In this document: positions 1 through 7,275 of the stretch, in pieces
Numbering within the stretch: position 1 is the first letter of the stretch
How the letters are laid out: every line of letters begins with the position of its first letter
Position numbers and translations under genes: made by a program
From: JAYQKL01 sp049889415
GTDB taxonomy: Bacteria; Pseudomonadota; Alphaproteobacteria; RS24
NCBI GenBank assembly: GCA_049889415.1
Contig: JBMHDL010000006.1
Coordinates: 346,707 to 410,706 of the forward strand
Direction of reading: 5' to 3'
DNA: 64,000 bases
The notes under the pieces: generated by a model
What the model was told of the DNA's origin: nothing
The model's input: only the letters and a program-made list of their open reading frames with translations
Database searches by the model: none

Positions 1-325
1 GCACAGGCCGGAAGTAAACATAAACAGACGCGCCTGCCATGGGGGAGACGCGATTTTGGGGCAATATACAGGCTGCAAACCGCAAGTCAAGCCTGTAGAA
101 ACCCGGTTTTGAGAGTTTTTACATAAAAATTATGCTGCCAATGTTTTTTGCCCCAGTGCCACCCCTGTGTTCCACCTTTTGTTTCACCCTCAAAATTAGT
201 GATAATAATGCAACATATGAATTTCCAGTCAAAACAGGACTTTACAGGGGTTTTAAAATATTGAAGATTGTTAACAGTAATTTGAAACTTGAGTTACTTA
301 TTTGTTTACACTTGGGGAGGGGCTT
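1..325. other. Non-coding leader region at left edge
   Basis: No convincing gene is seen here; short open frames lack a good ribosome site. The last 100 bases are AT-rich and probably hold the promoter of the receptor gene that follows. A ribosome binding site (GGGAGGGG) lies at about 314-322, just before the ATG at 326. The first 100 bases could contain the tail of regulation for a gene outside the window, but nothing specific is visible. Confidence 0.5.
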
Positions 326-2653
326 ATGACGCTCAAATTTACCAAAAAAACGGGTATGGGAACCCTCATCGCATCATTGGCGATGACACCGGTTGCTCTT
401 GCCAATGTTGACGAGATTGTCGTGACAGCGGCAAAACGTGAACAAACCCTGCAGGAAGTGCCGATTGCGGTGACTGTGACTTCTGCAGAAACCATTGAAC
501 AGGCTCAGATTGTTGACCTGCTGGACCTGCAGACGGTTGTTCCGTCCCTGCGGATTTCACAGCTGCAGTCCTCCGCCAACACCAACTTCATCATTCGTGG
601 TTTTGGTAACGGCGCCAACAATCCTGGTATCGAGCCTTCCGTCGGTGTTTATATTGACGGCATCTACCGCTCACGCTCCGGCGCTTCTCTGGCTGACCTG
701 CCGACGGTTGAGCGCGTTGAAGTTCTGCGTGGACCGCAATCCACGCTGTTCGGCAAAAACGCCTCCGCCGGTGTCATCAGCATCACCACCGCACTGCCGG
801 ATGACGAGTTCAACGGCATGGTTGAGGCCAATTTCGGCAATTACGGCAACACAATCATCAAGGGTACCGTTTCCGGTCCAATCAGTGACTCGACAGCCTT
901 CCGCCTCACCGGCAGCGTCAATGAAAATGACGGGTACTACACAAACATCACCAATGGTGAAAAACTGAATGAGCGTAACCGCATGCAACTTCGTGGTCAG
1001 TTGCTGTCTGAACTCAGTGACAGCACAACCCTGCGCATCATTGCCGACTACAACTCAACCGATGAGAAATGCTGCGGCGCTTCCATGCTGCAGTCCGGTG
1101 CCGCAACGGCCGGCCTCAATATGATTGGTGCCGCATTCCGGACACCGCTGGGTCTGGATACCCCGACCCCACCGGTGGGTGATGGTGTCCGTGAAATCGC
1201 CCTGTCGCGTAACCCGACCAATGAGTTGGAAGGCAAGGGTATTTCCGCCCAGTTTGACGTTGATCTGGATGGCATGGATTTCGTTTCCATCACCTCCTAC
1301 CGTGAGCAGGTCGTGAATTCCGAAACCGACGGTGACTTCAACATCGCCGATGCGCTTGGCCGCAATGAAATCCTCGACAAATATGAAACCTTCACCCAGG
1401 AATTCCGTCTGTCATCCGACAATGACAGCGATCTGCAATGGATGGTCGGGGGTTACTATTTTGATGAGGATGTAAAGCACTTCCGTGATGTCACTTATGG
1501 CCCGGCCATGAACCCATATGTGAATGCTTTGTTGCAAGGGGCAGCCGGTATTAACATGACACAACTGGCAGGTGCTTTGGCTCTTGCGGGTATCCCGGCT
1601 GATCCAAATACCTGGTATCAAACCGGTCAGGGTCTGATTGGTGAAAATTTCACTATGCAGAACGAAGCTATTTCCCTTTTCGGTACGGTTGATTATCAGA
1701 TCACCGATGCTCTGGGTGTTTCCCTTGGCCTGAACTACACGGAAGATGAAAAAGTCGTGGTTGCTGATGTGGATATTGATGATCCCTTCGGCTCCCTGCC
1801 TTTGGCAGCTGTGAACCCGGCTCTGGCTGCATTGCAGTTCTTCCCGCCATTTACTGATTATCCAAACGCCAATGAAACCGGTGTGTTTGAGTCAGATGAT
1901 GTCACCCACAGCCTGCGCTTCACTTATGAGCTGGATGATTCTACCAGCATTTATGTGAGCCATTCAACCGGCTTCAAGGCGACCTCGGTCAACATGTCGG
2001 TGGATGCGCGGACCGTTCGTTCGGCCAAGCCGGAAGAAGCCCAGAACATTGAAATCGGTCTGAAGAAATCCTTGGATAACGGTTTTATCAATGTAGCTTT
2101 GTTTGAGCAGGAAATTGATGGCTTCCAGTCCAATCTGTTCACCGGCACAGGCTTTGCCCTGATCAATGCCGGTCTGCAGGTGCACACAGGTGCCGAGATT
2201 GACGCCGCTTATGCGCTCAGTGAGAACCTGACCGTGACGGCCTCCGCCACCTATATCGACCCGGAATATGAAACCTATAATGCCGTTCCGGATCTGACCG
2301 GTCAGGCCCCGGCCGGTGTCAGTGAACTGAGTGCCAATATTGGCGCGGTTTACGCCTATGAAATGGGCAATGACAAGGAAGCCTATTTCCGCATCGAGTA
2401 CATGCACGAGGATGATGTGCAGGTCGTCGACAATGTCGCCGCCAGCATCGCCAGCCGTGAGGTTAATCTCGTCAATGCTAGCTATGGCGTCGAGAACACC
2501 AAATATGGCTGGGAGATCCGTGCCTGGGTCCGTAACCTGACCGATGATGAGTTCCTGATTTCCGCCTTCCCGACGACGGCGCAAGCAGGCAGCTTCTCAG
2601 GTTATGTCAGTGCGCCGCGTACTTACGGCATTGCCATCCGCCAGAACTTCTAA
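326..2653 (+). CDS. TonB-dependent outer membrane receptor
   Basis: A 775-residue outer membrane receptor for active uptake of a bulky nutrient or iron chelate, powered by TonB-ExbBD. The start at 326 follows GGGAGGGG; an upstream TTG at 302 has no ribosome site. A signal peptide (residues 1-26, ending ALA) is followed by a TonB box-like DEIVVTA, then a plug domain (LQDVP-like segment, RVEVLRGPQSTLFGKNASAGVI) and a long beta-barrel ending in a C-terminal Phe (IRQNF). The plug carries the small-molecule receptor pattern common in sphingomonad and related alphaproteobacterial receptors. No SusD partner or siderophore genes are adjacent, so the ligand is unknown. It stands alone, with a strong terminator just downstream. 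Confidence 0.9.
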   Translation: MTLKFTKKTGMGTLIASLAMTPVALANVDEIVVTAAKREQTLQEVPIAVTVTSAETIEQAQIVDLLDLQTVVPSLRISQLQSSANTNFIIRGFGNGANNPGIEPSVGVYIDGIYRSRSGASLADLPTVERVEVLRGPQSTLFGKNASAGVISITTALPDDEFNGMVEANFGNYGNTIIKGTVSGPISDSTAFRLTGSVNENDGYYTNITNGEKLNERNRMQLRGQLLSELSDSTTLRIIADYNSTDEKCCGASMLQSGAATAGLNMIGAAFRTPLGLDTPTPPVGDGVREIALSRNPTNELEGKGISAQFDVDLDGMDFVSITSYREQVVNSETDGDFNIADALGRNEILDKYETFTQEFRLSSDNDSDLQWMVGGYYFDEDVKHFRDVTYGPAMNPYVNALLQGAAGINMTQLAGALALAGIPADPNTWYQTGQGLIGENFTMQNEAISLFGTVDYQITDALGVSLGLNYTEDEKVVVADVDIDDPFGSLPLAAVNPALAALQFFPPFTDYPNANETGVFESDDVTHSLRFTYELDDSTSIYVSHSTGFKATSVNMSVDARTVRSAKPEEAQNIEIGLKKSLDNGFINVALFEQEIDGFQSNLFTGTGFALINAGLQVHTGAEIDAAYALSENLTVTASATYIDPEYETYNAVPDLTGQAPAGVSELSANIGAVYAYEMGNDKEAYFRIEYMHEDDVQVVDNVAASIASREVNLVNASYGVENTKYGWEIRAWVRNLTDDEFLISAFPTTAQAGSFSGYVSAPRTYGIAIRQNF

Positions 2654-2674
2654 GTCTGACGGACATTAAACAAC

Positions 2675-2704
2675 AAAGAGCGGGGCGTGCCCCGCTCTTT
2701 TTTT
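2675..2704 (+). terminator. Intrinsic terminator after TonB receptor
   Basis: A perfect GC-rich inverted repeat (AAAGAGCGGGGC with GCCCCGCTCTTT) is followed by a run of T. It ends transcription from the receptor gene and, being A-rich on the other side, may also serve the opposing peptidase gene. Confidence 0.85.
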
Positions 2705-2720
2705 ATGGGGTTTTTGAATA

Positions 2721-3149
2721 TCAGCGCAGCTCAAAATGCACGAGATCACGGAAATTCTCATCACGCACATGGCCGTCCGCGTTCCAGTCACCGCCCCAGA
2801 CCAGATCATGCTTGATGCGCCCATCGCGTTTCATCATGACGGCAATGCCGCGGACCAGACCCCCCATATAGGCAAAGGCCTCCCGGTCTTCCCAATCCAC
2901 ACCGCCTTTTGCCAGCGGGCTGTAAGGGGCGATGTCGGCTGCCATGGACGGGGTCTGGTTGTGGCGGCTTAATGGATACCGCAATCGGCTTAAACCTTCA
3001 TCCTGTAGCCTGTTTTGTGTCGCTTCATCACGGTGGCCGGCCAGAATGGTGATGTCCATATGGCTGATGACGGTTTCCAAAATCGCCCGCAGGTCGGTAT
3101 GACAGCTTTTCAGCTGTTTCAGGGAAGCTGTTCCGAAGCGATAGGGCAT
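2721..3149 (-). CDS. M15-type peptidoglycan peptidase
   Basis: A 142-residue zinc peptidase of the M15 family, close in layout to phage-type L-alanyl-D-glutamate peptidases that cut peptide stems of peptidoglycan. The zinc ligands appear as H63 and D72 in SRHNQTPSMAADI and the final His in DLVHFEL (H138). The YMGGLVRGIAVMM and HDLVWGGDWN segments match the family core. There is no signal peptide, so it either acts in the cytoplasm (recycling) or is a domesticated endolysin. No phage genes surround it. The start is supported by AGGAG seven bases upstream. Confidence 0.8.
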   Translation of the reverse strand: MPYRFGTASLKQLKSCHTDLRAILETVISHMDITILAGHRDEATQNRLQDEGLSRLRYPLSRHNQTPSMAADIAPYSPLAKGGVDWEDREAFAYMGGLVRGIAVMMKRDGRIKHDLVWGGDWNADGHVRDENFRDLVHFELR

Positions 3150-3208
3150 GGCGTCTCCTGTCAGGGGTGGACAGGCAGTATATCAGCCGGCTTAATCAAG
3201 GGGACAGT

Positions 3209-3610
3209 TTATAAAATATTGAAATAATTCAGCAGCACCAGCCCATAGACCATGGCGACCAGACACATGGCCAGCATGACGGCGGCGGATCCGTAATCCT
3301 TGGCCCGTTTGGACAGGCCGTGTTTTTCCAGTGAGATGCGGTCAACCGCCGCCTCAACACTGGAATTGAGCAGTTCAATGATGAACACCAGAACAACGCT
3401 GAAAATCATCAGTATTTTCTCAATCAAGGTCACGGGCAGCAGCACCGCCAAGGGCACCAGCAGGCAGGCGGCAATGAATTCCTGCCGGATGGCGCTTTCC
3501 TCTCTCCAGGCGAATTGGAAACCTGACAGGCTGTTCAGCAGGGCAAACCAGGCGCGCTTGATGCCGGTATTTCCCTTATGCGGATTGTCAGAGAATTTAT
3601 ACTCATCCAT
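3209..3610 (-). CDS. dgkA: Diacylglycerol kinase (DgkA family)
   Basis: A 133-residue inner membrane kinase that phosphorylates diacylglycerol (released by membrane-derived lipid turnover) to phosphatidate. The family pattern is clear: an amphipathic N-terminus, EESAIRQEF near the first membrane helix, and the signature ELLNSSVEAAVDRIS followed by GLSKRAKDYGSAAVML, with three hydrophobic helices. The ATG at 3610 is preceded by AAGGGG; a longer frame reaching 3649 lacks a ribosome site. It sits alone between the peptidase and the nitroreductase gene. Confidence 0.92.
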   Translation of the reverse strand: MDEYKFSDNPHKGNTGIKRAWFALLNSLSGFQFAWREESAIRQEFIAACLLVPLAVLLPVTLIEKILMIFSVVLVFIIELLNSSVEAAVDRISLEKHGLSKRAKDYGSAAVMLAMCLVAMVYGLVLLNYFNIL

Positions 3611-3665
3611 GCTACGCCCCTTACTGATTTGCCCGGATTTTAAAAACACACTGTCCTTTTGTCTA

Positions 3666-3694
3666 TCGACATTTTTTCCATAAGCCTATCTAAT
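3666..3694 (+). promoter_or_regulatory. Likely sigma-70 promoter for nitroreductase-gntR
   Basis: TCGACA and TCTAAT are spaced by 17 bases, about 40 bases upstream of the nitroreductase ATG. Both hexamers match the housekeeping consensus at four to five positions. No operator-like dyad is seen over it. Confidence 0.4.
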
Positions 3695-3734
3695 GCCTAT
3701 CGGTAAATTTGGTTGAAGTCAGTTGGAGGTCGAT

Positions 3735-4403
3735 ATGAAAGTCAGTCAAGCGGTCGGTGAAAGAAGGTCCATTCGTCAATTTCTCGACAAACCCGTGCCG
3801 GAGGATCTGCTGCACAATTTGCTGGAAAAAGCGAGCCGGTCTCCTTCGGGAGGCAATCTGCAGCCCTGGTATATTCACGCTGTGACCGGCGACAGCCTGA
3901 CCCGACTGAAAGACGTGATGGACAAGGCGATTGAGGCCAACCCCAATGGCGAAGGCGGTGAGTATAATTTTTATCCCGATCCGATGCCTGAGAAATACCA
4001 AGCACGCAATTTCAAATCCGCCGGCGACATGTATGACCTTTTGGGCATTTCGCGTGATGAGGAATTGATGCGCGCTGCCGTCAAAGCCCGCAACTGGGAG
4101 TTTTTCGGAGCCCCGGTCGGGCTGTTTTTCTCACTCGACAATATTATGGCATCAAACCAATGGGCGCATATCGGCATGTATATGCAGACGCTGGCCTTGC
4201 TTGCGGTTGAACATGGTCTTGGCACCTGCATGCAGGAAGCATGGGCGATATACACCCCGACCATCCGCTCTTTCCTTGACCTTCCGGATAATCGGCTGTT
4301 TTACTGTGGTATGGCTCTGGGGTATGTCGATCCAGACGCTCCGGTTAATACCTTGGTCACGGAGCGTGAGCCATTGGAGAATTTCGTCACCTTTATGAAG
4401 TGA
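3735..4403 (+). CDS. Nitroreductase-family FMN oxidoreductase
   Basis: A 222-residue flavin (FMN) oxidoreductase of the nitroreductase fold, usually a cytoplasmic homodimer that reduces nitro groups, quinones or enones with NAD(P)H. RRSIRQF (9-15) and SPSGGNLQPW (about 36-45) are the FMN-binding motifs; the C-terminal GMALGYVDPDAPVN is typical. The ATG at 3735 follows GGAGGT; a TTG four codons earlier overlaps that site. It is followed after four bases by the FCD regulator gene, so the two are co-transcribed. This places it with module A, perhaps for reduction of a pathway intermediate. Confidence 0.85.
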   Translation: MKVSQAVGERRSIRQFLDKPVPEDLLHNLLEKASRSPSGGNLQPWYIHAVTGDSLTRLKDVMDKAIEANPNGEGGEYNFYPDPMPEKYQARNFKSAGDMYDLLGISRDEELMRAAVKARNWEFFGAPVGLFFSLDNIMASNQWAHIGMYMQTLALLAVEHGLGTCMQEAWAIYTPTIRSFLDLPDNRLFYCGMALGYVDPDAPVNTLVTEREPLENFVTFMK

Positions 4404-4407
4404 GATT

Positions 4408-5058
4408 ATGTCAGCAGCCTCCGAACGCGCCTATACCCTGATCCGTGAAGCCATTGTTGATGGCCGCCTGGATACAGGTCGCAAGCTGAATGAGGAGGAG
4501 CTTGTCAAAATCTGCTCGGTGAGCCGTACCCCGGTGCGCGACGCCTTGAAAAAACTCGCCTATGAAGGCTATATCATTATCCGCAAAAATCAGGGTGCCT
4601 GGGTCAAAACCTGGTCTGAACTTGAGGTCAGGGAGGTGTTCAACGCCCGTGTGGTCATGGAGGGCTACATTATTGGTCTGGCTGCCGAAAAGGCCTCAAC
4701 AAGCGCAGTTAAAACCCTCGGTGCGCTGGTTGATGACTTTGAGGAGCTGGTGGCGCAGCAGCCCGCTCTGGATGAACTGGTTCCGTTGTTTCTGGACAAT
4801 AATCAGAAATTCCATGAATTGATTTATGACATTGCCGATAATCCCAGGCTCAGTGATATTATGCGGGCCGTTTCGCCTTTACCGGTGGTTTACCAGACCG
4901 CAAATACTTATGATGTCCAACGCATCAAGCAATCCAATCTGGATCACCGGCGTATGGTCTCTTCCATTGCCGCCAAGGACAAAAAATGGGCTCAGGTCAT
5001 CATGGAAGGCCATATTCACGCCGCAGCGGCAGCCTATAACAAGATTTTCAACAAATAA
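4408..5058 (+). CDS. GntR-family regulator, FCD subfamily
   Basis: A 216-residue transcription factor. The N-terminal winged helix-turn-helix carries the recognition helix SRTPVRDALKKLAYEGYI (about 39-56). The C-terminal all-helical FCD domain binds organic acids, often with a metal; His136, His180 and His202 sit where the metal ligands usually are, while the usual Asp before FH is Asn132. It lies directly before the module A operon and a TTGTATACAA palindrome sits between them (5106-5115), so it is the best candidate to control that operon and the opposing racemase operon, which has a related site. The effector is probably a carboxylic-acid intermediate (inference). Confidence 0.88.
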   Translation: MSAASERAYTLIREAIVDGRLDTGRKLNEEELVKICSVSRTPVRDALKKLAYEGYIIIRKNQGAWVKTWSELEVREVFNARVVMEGYIIGLAAEKASTSAVKTLGALVDDFEELVAQQPALDELVPLFLDNNQKFHELIYDIADNPRLSDIMRAVSPLPVVYQTANTYDVQRIKQSNLDHRRMVSSIAAKDKKWAQVIMEGHIHAAAAAYNKIFNK

Positions 5059-5071
5059 GTCAAAAACCCTC

Positions 5072-5100
5072 TTGATATGAGGTGGCAGCGTGATACTTAT
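5072..5100 (+). promoter_or_regulatory. Candidate promoter for module A operon
   Basis: TTGATA (5072-5077) and ACTTAT (5095-5100) are spaced by 17 bases. Transcription would start near 5107, inside the palindrome at 5106-5115 and within about ten bases of the ATG at 5117. This would give a very short or absent 5' leader. Confidence 0.35.
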
Positions 5101-5105
5101 ATAAA

Positions 5106-5115
5106 TTGTATACAA
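5106..5115. promoter_or_regulatory. Module A operator TTGTATACAA
   Basis: A perfect 10-base palindrome directly before the CoA transferase ATG. It resembles the GTATAC-centred operators known for FCD-type GntR proteins such as UxuR. A second copy with eight matching bases lies upstream of the opposing racemase gene at 16020-16029. Confidence 0.55.
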
Positions 5116-5116
5116 A

Positions 5117-6313
5117 ATGAGCCTGGCTATGAAAAAACCATTAGAAAACGTACGTATTATTGATCTGACACACATGCTTTCCGGACCTTATGGCGCCATG
5201 ATTTTGGCGGATTTGGGTGCGGATACTGTCAAAGTGGAGCCTCCTGTGAAAGGTGAAGGTACGCGCCGCCTGCTGGAAAAGGACCCGAATAATTCGATCA
5301 AGGGCATGGGCGCTTATTTTTTCACCCTTAACCGGAACAAGCGAAGTGTAGAGCTTGATTTGAAGTCCGAGGACGGGTTGGCCAAATTTTATGAACTGGT
5401 TTCAGCGGCTGATGTCGTCATCAATAATTTTTCCGCCGGTGTAACTAAGAAACTGGGTATTGATTTCGATACCTTGTCACAACACAATCCCGGAATCATC
5501 ACCTGTACGGTAACGGGGTTTGGTGAAAGCGGTCCGGCCTATCAACGCCCTGCTTTTGACCAAATTGCGCAAGCTTTGGGTGGCGGTATGTCGATCACCG
5601 GCAAAAACGAAGATGATGTGCTACGCGCCGGAATTCCGATCGGGGATCTGGGCGGCGGCATGTTCGCTGTCATGGGCATTCTTGCCGCCTTGAATGCCCG
5701 AACCGTCACCGGTCGCGGCCAGCATGTCGACATTTCCATGTTGGACTGCCAGGTCAGCATGCTCAACTATATGGCGACCATGTACTCCATGTCCGGTTTT
5801 GAACCAAAGCCTCTGGGCAATTCCCATTTCGTCCATGTCCCTTACAACACCTTCAAGACGGCCGATGATTTGATTGTCATTGCCGTGATCGGCGATACAT
5901 TCTGGGGGCCGTTGGTGGAATTGCTGGATGATGACGTGTTGCGTGACAGCCAATATGACCATGCACCCGAACGTCTTGAGGCTAAGGCGTTCATCGAAGA
6001 ACGGATCAATGCCGTTACTGCTACCAAGCCGGCCAAATTCTGGATCGAAAAATTGGAGGCCGCCCGCATTCCATGTGCGCGGGTCAACAGTGTCGCACAG
6101 GCCCTGCGTGACCCGCAGATTGTCGCGCGCGATATGGTCGTTGAACTTCACCACCCGGAGGGCGGGTCAGCCAATGTGCCGGGCAATCCAATCAAGCTGT
6201 CAGATACAGACGGTGCCTATTATACGCCACCGCCGCTTTTAGGGGCGCATACGCAGGAGGTCTGGAAAGACTGGCTCGGTAAAGATTTAGAAGAAGAAAA
6301 AACAGGAAGTTAA
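5117..6313 (+). CDS. Family III CoA transferase (CaiB/BaiF), module A
   Basis: A 398-residue cytoplasmic CoA transferase moving CoA between carboxylic acids through a mixed-anhydride mechanism. The family is shown by VRIIDLTHMLSGPYGAMILADLGADTVKVE near the N-terminus, LNRNKRSVELDL, and IPIGDLGGGM, whose Asp177 aligns with the catalytic Asp of the family. It is first in a tight operon with an HMG-CoA-lyase-like enzyme, HyuA, HyuB and an amidase. This suggests it loads CoA on an acid made after ring opening. The start is uncertain: ATG 5117 lacks a ribosome site and may be leaderless, and ATG 5129 is an alternative. The acid accepted cannot be told from sequence; alpha-methylacyl-CoA racemase is less likely given the lyase next to it. 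Confidence 0.85.
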   Translation: MSLAMKKPLENVRIIDLTHMLSGPYGAMILADLGADTVKVEPPVKGEGTRRLLEKDPNNSIKGMGAYFFTLNRNKRSVELDLKSEDGLAKFYELVSAADVVINNFSAGVTKKLGIDFDTLSQHNPGIITCTVTGFGESGPAYQRPAFDQIAQALGGGMSITGKNEDDVLRAGIPIGDLGGGMFAVMGILAALNARTVTGRGQHVDISMLDCQVSMLNYMATMYSMSGFEPKPLGNSHFVHVPYNTFKTADDLIVIAVIGDTFWGPLVELLDDDVLRDSQYDHAPERLEAKAFIEERINAVTATKPAKFWIEKLEAARIPCARVNSVAQALRDPQIVARDMVVELHHPEGGSANVPGNPIKLSDTDGAYYTPPPLLGAHTQEVWKDWLGKDLEEEKTGS

Positions 6314-6324
6314 AACCGGAGGTC

Positions 6325-7242
6325 ATGATGACACAGGAAAATTTTGTATTTGTGAATGAGGTGGGACCACGAGATGGTCTGCAGAACCAGGCCGTCCAGG
6401 TGGAACCAGAAAACCGTATTGCCTTGATTGACAAATTGTTAAGCGCCGGAGTGCCGGGGGTTGAGGCGGCGAGTTTTGTGAATCCAAAAGCGGTGCCGCG
6501 TATGGCGGGTGCAGATGAAATTGTCAAAGGCCTCGCCGGACGCGATGAGCTGGTCAGTGTGCTTGTGCCCAACCTGCGCGGTTATGAACTGGCAAAAGCG
6601 GCTGGCGCGAAAGTCATAAATGTGGTGCCGGCGGCATCGGATACGATGAACCGCAAAAACATCAATATGAGCCTTGAAGAAACGCTCGAGCAATCCTGCG
6701 CCATTTTACGTCATGCCAAAGAGGACGGGTTGACCGGTCAGGCTTATATTGCCACCGCCATTGAGTGCCCCTTTGAGGGTTTGACCGATGTGGAGACGGT
6801 TGTCACGATGGCGCGTCAGCTTATTGATGACGGGGCGCAGGAAATCATCATTGCGGACACCATTGGTGCCGCCAATCCCGGGCAGGTGAAAACCCTGTTC
6901 ACTCGCCTTGCGGAGGCGTTTGACATCTCCCGTATTTCAGCACATTTCCATGATACGCGGGCGATGGGCCTGGCCAATGCGTTTGCGGCGCTGGAATGCG
7001 GTGTCCGGAAATTTGACGCCTCGATTGGCGGTCTGGGGGGATGCCCGTTTGCACCGGGGGCGGCCGGCAATATGGCGACTGAGGATCTTGTCTCCATGTT
7101 GCATCAGATGGGCTATGAGACGGGCATAGATGAAGCGCGTTTGCTGGAAGCATCAGCTTTTGCCGGTGACTTGACCGGCCTGTGTGTCGGTGGGCGCATG
7201 TCGAACTGGTTTAAGTCTCGACAAAAAACTACGGATAGTTAA
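6325..7242 (+). CDS. HMG-CoA lyase-like enzyme (DRE-TIM), module A
   Basis: A 305-residue TIM-barrel metal lyase that splits a 3-hydroxyacyl-CoA into acetyl-CoA (or another acyl-CoA) and a keto acid. Residues aligned with the catalytic set of HMG-CoA lyase are all present: R16-D17 in EVGPRDGLQNQ, H207 and H209 in SAHFHDT, and C240 in the flexible loop GGLGGCPFAPGAAGN. No other leucine-degradation gene is in this operon; the nearest carboxyltransferase is 43 kb away. Context with HyuAB and a CoA transferase suggests a different 3-hydroxyacyl-CoA as substrate. The start follows GGAGG; a second ATG is the next codon. Confidence 0.87.
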   Translation: MMTQENFVFVNEVGPRDGLQNQAVQVEPENRIALIDKLLSAGVPGVEAASFVNPKAVPRMAGADEIVKGLAGRDELVSVLVPNLRGYELAKAAGAKVINVVPAASDTMNRKNINMSLEETLEQSCAILRHAKEDGLTGQAYIATAIECPFEGLTDVETVVTMARQLIDDGAQEIIIADTIGAANPGQVKTLFTRLAEAFDISRISAHFHDTRAMGLANAFAALECGVRKFDASIGGLGGCPFAPGAAGNMATEDLVSMLHQMGYETGIDEARLLEASAFAGDLTGLCVGGRMSNWFKSRQKTTDS

Positions 7243-7275
7243 GATTTAGAGGACGTTGGTCCTGAGGAGGTTTCG

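Noticed and set aside
1964..2584. 206-codon minus-strand frame inside the first TonB receptor
   Set aside because: Receptor barrel is continuous on the plus strand; the antisense protein has no features.
2721..3149. Prophage remnant based on the endolysin-like M15 peptidase
   Set aside because: No holin, capsid, integrase or att-like repeat is near; neighbours are housekeeping genes.
6325..7242. Leucine degradation HMG-CoA lyase
   Set aside because: Catalytic residues fit, but no isovaleryl-CoA dehydrogenase, methylcrotonyl-CoA carboxylase or hydratase is in the operon; genomic context points to another 3-hydroxyacyl-CoA.
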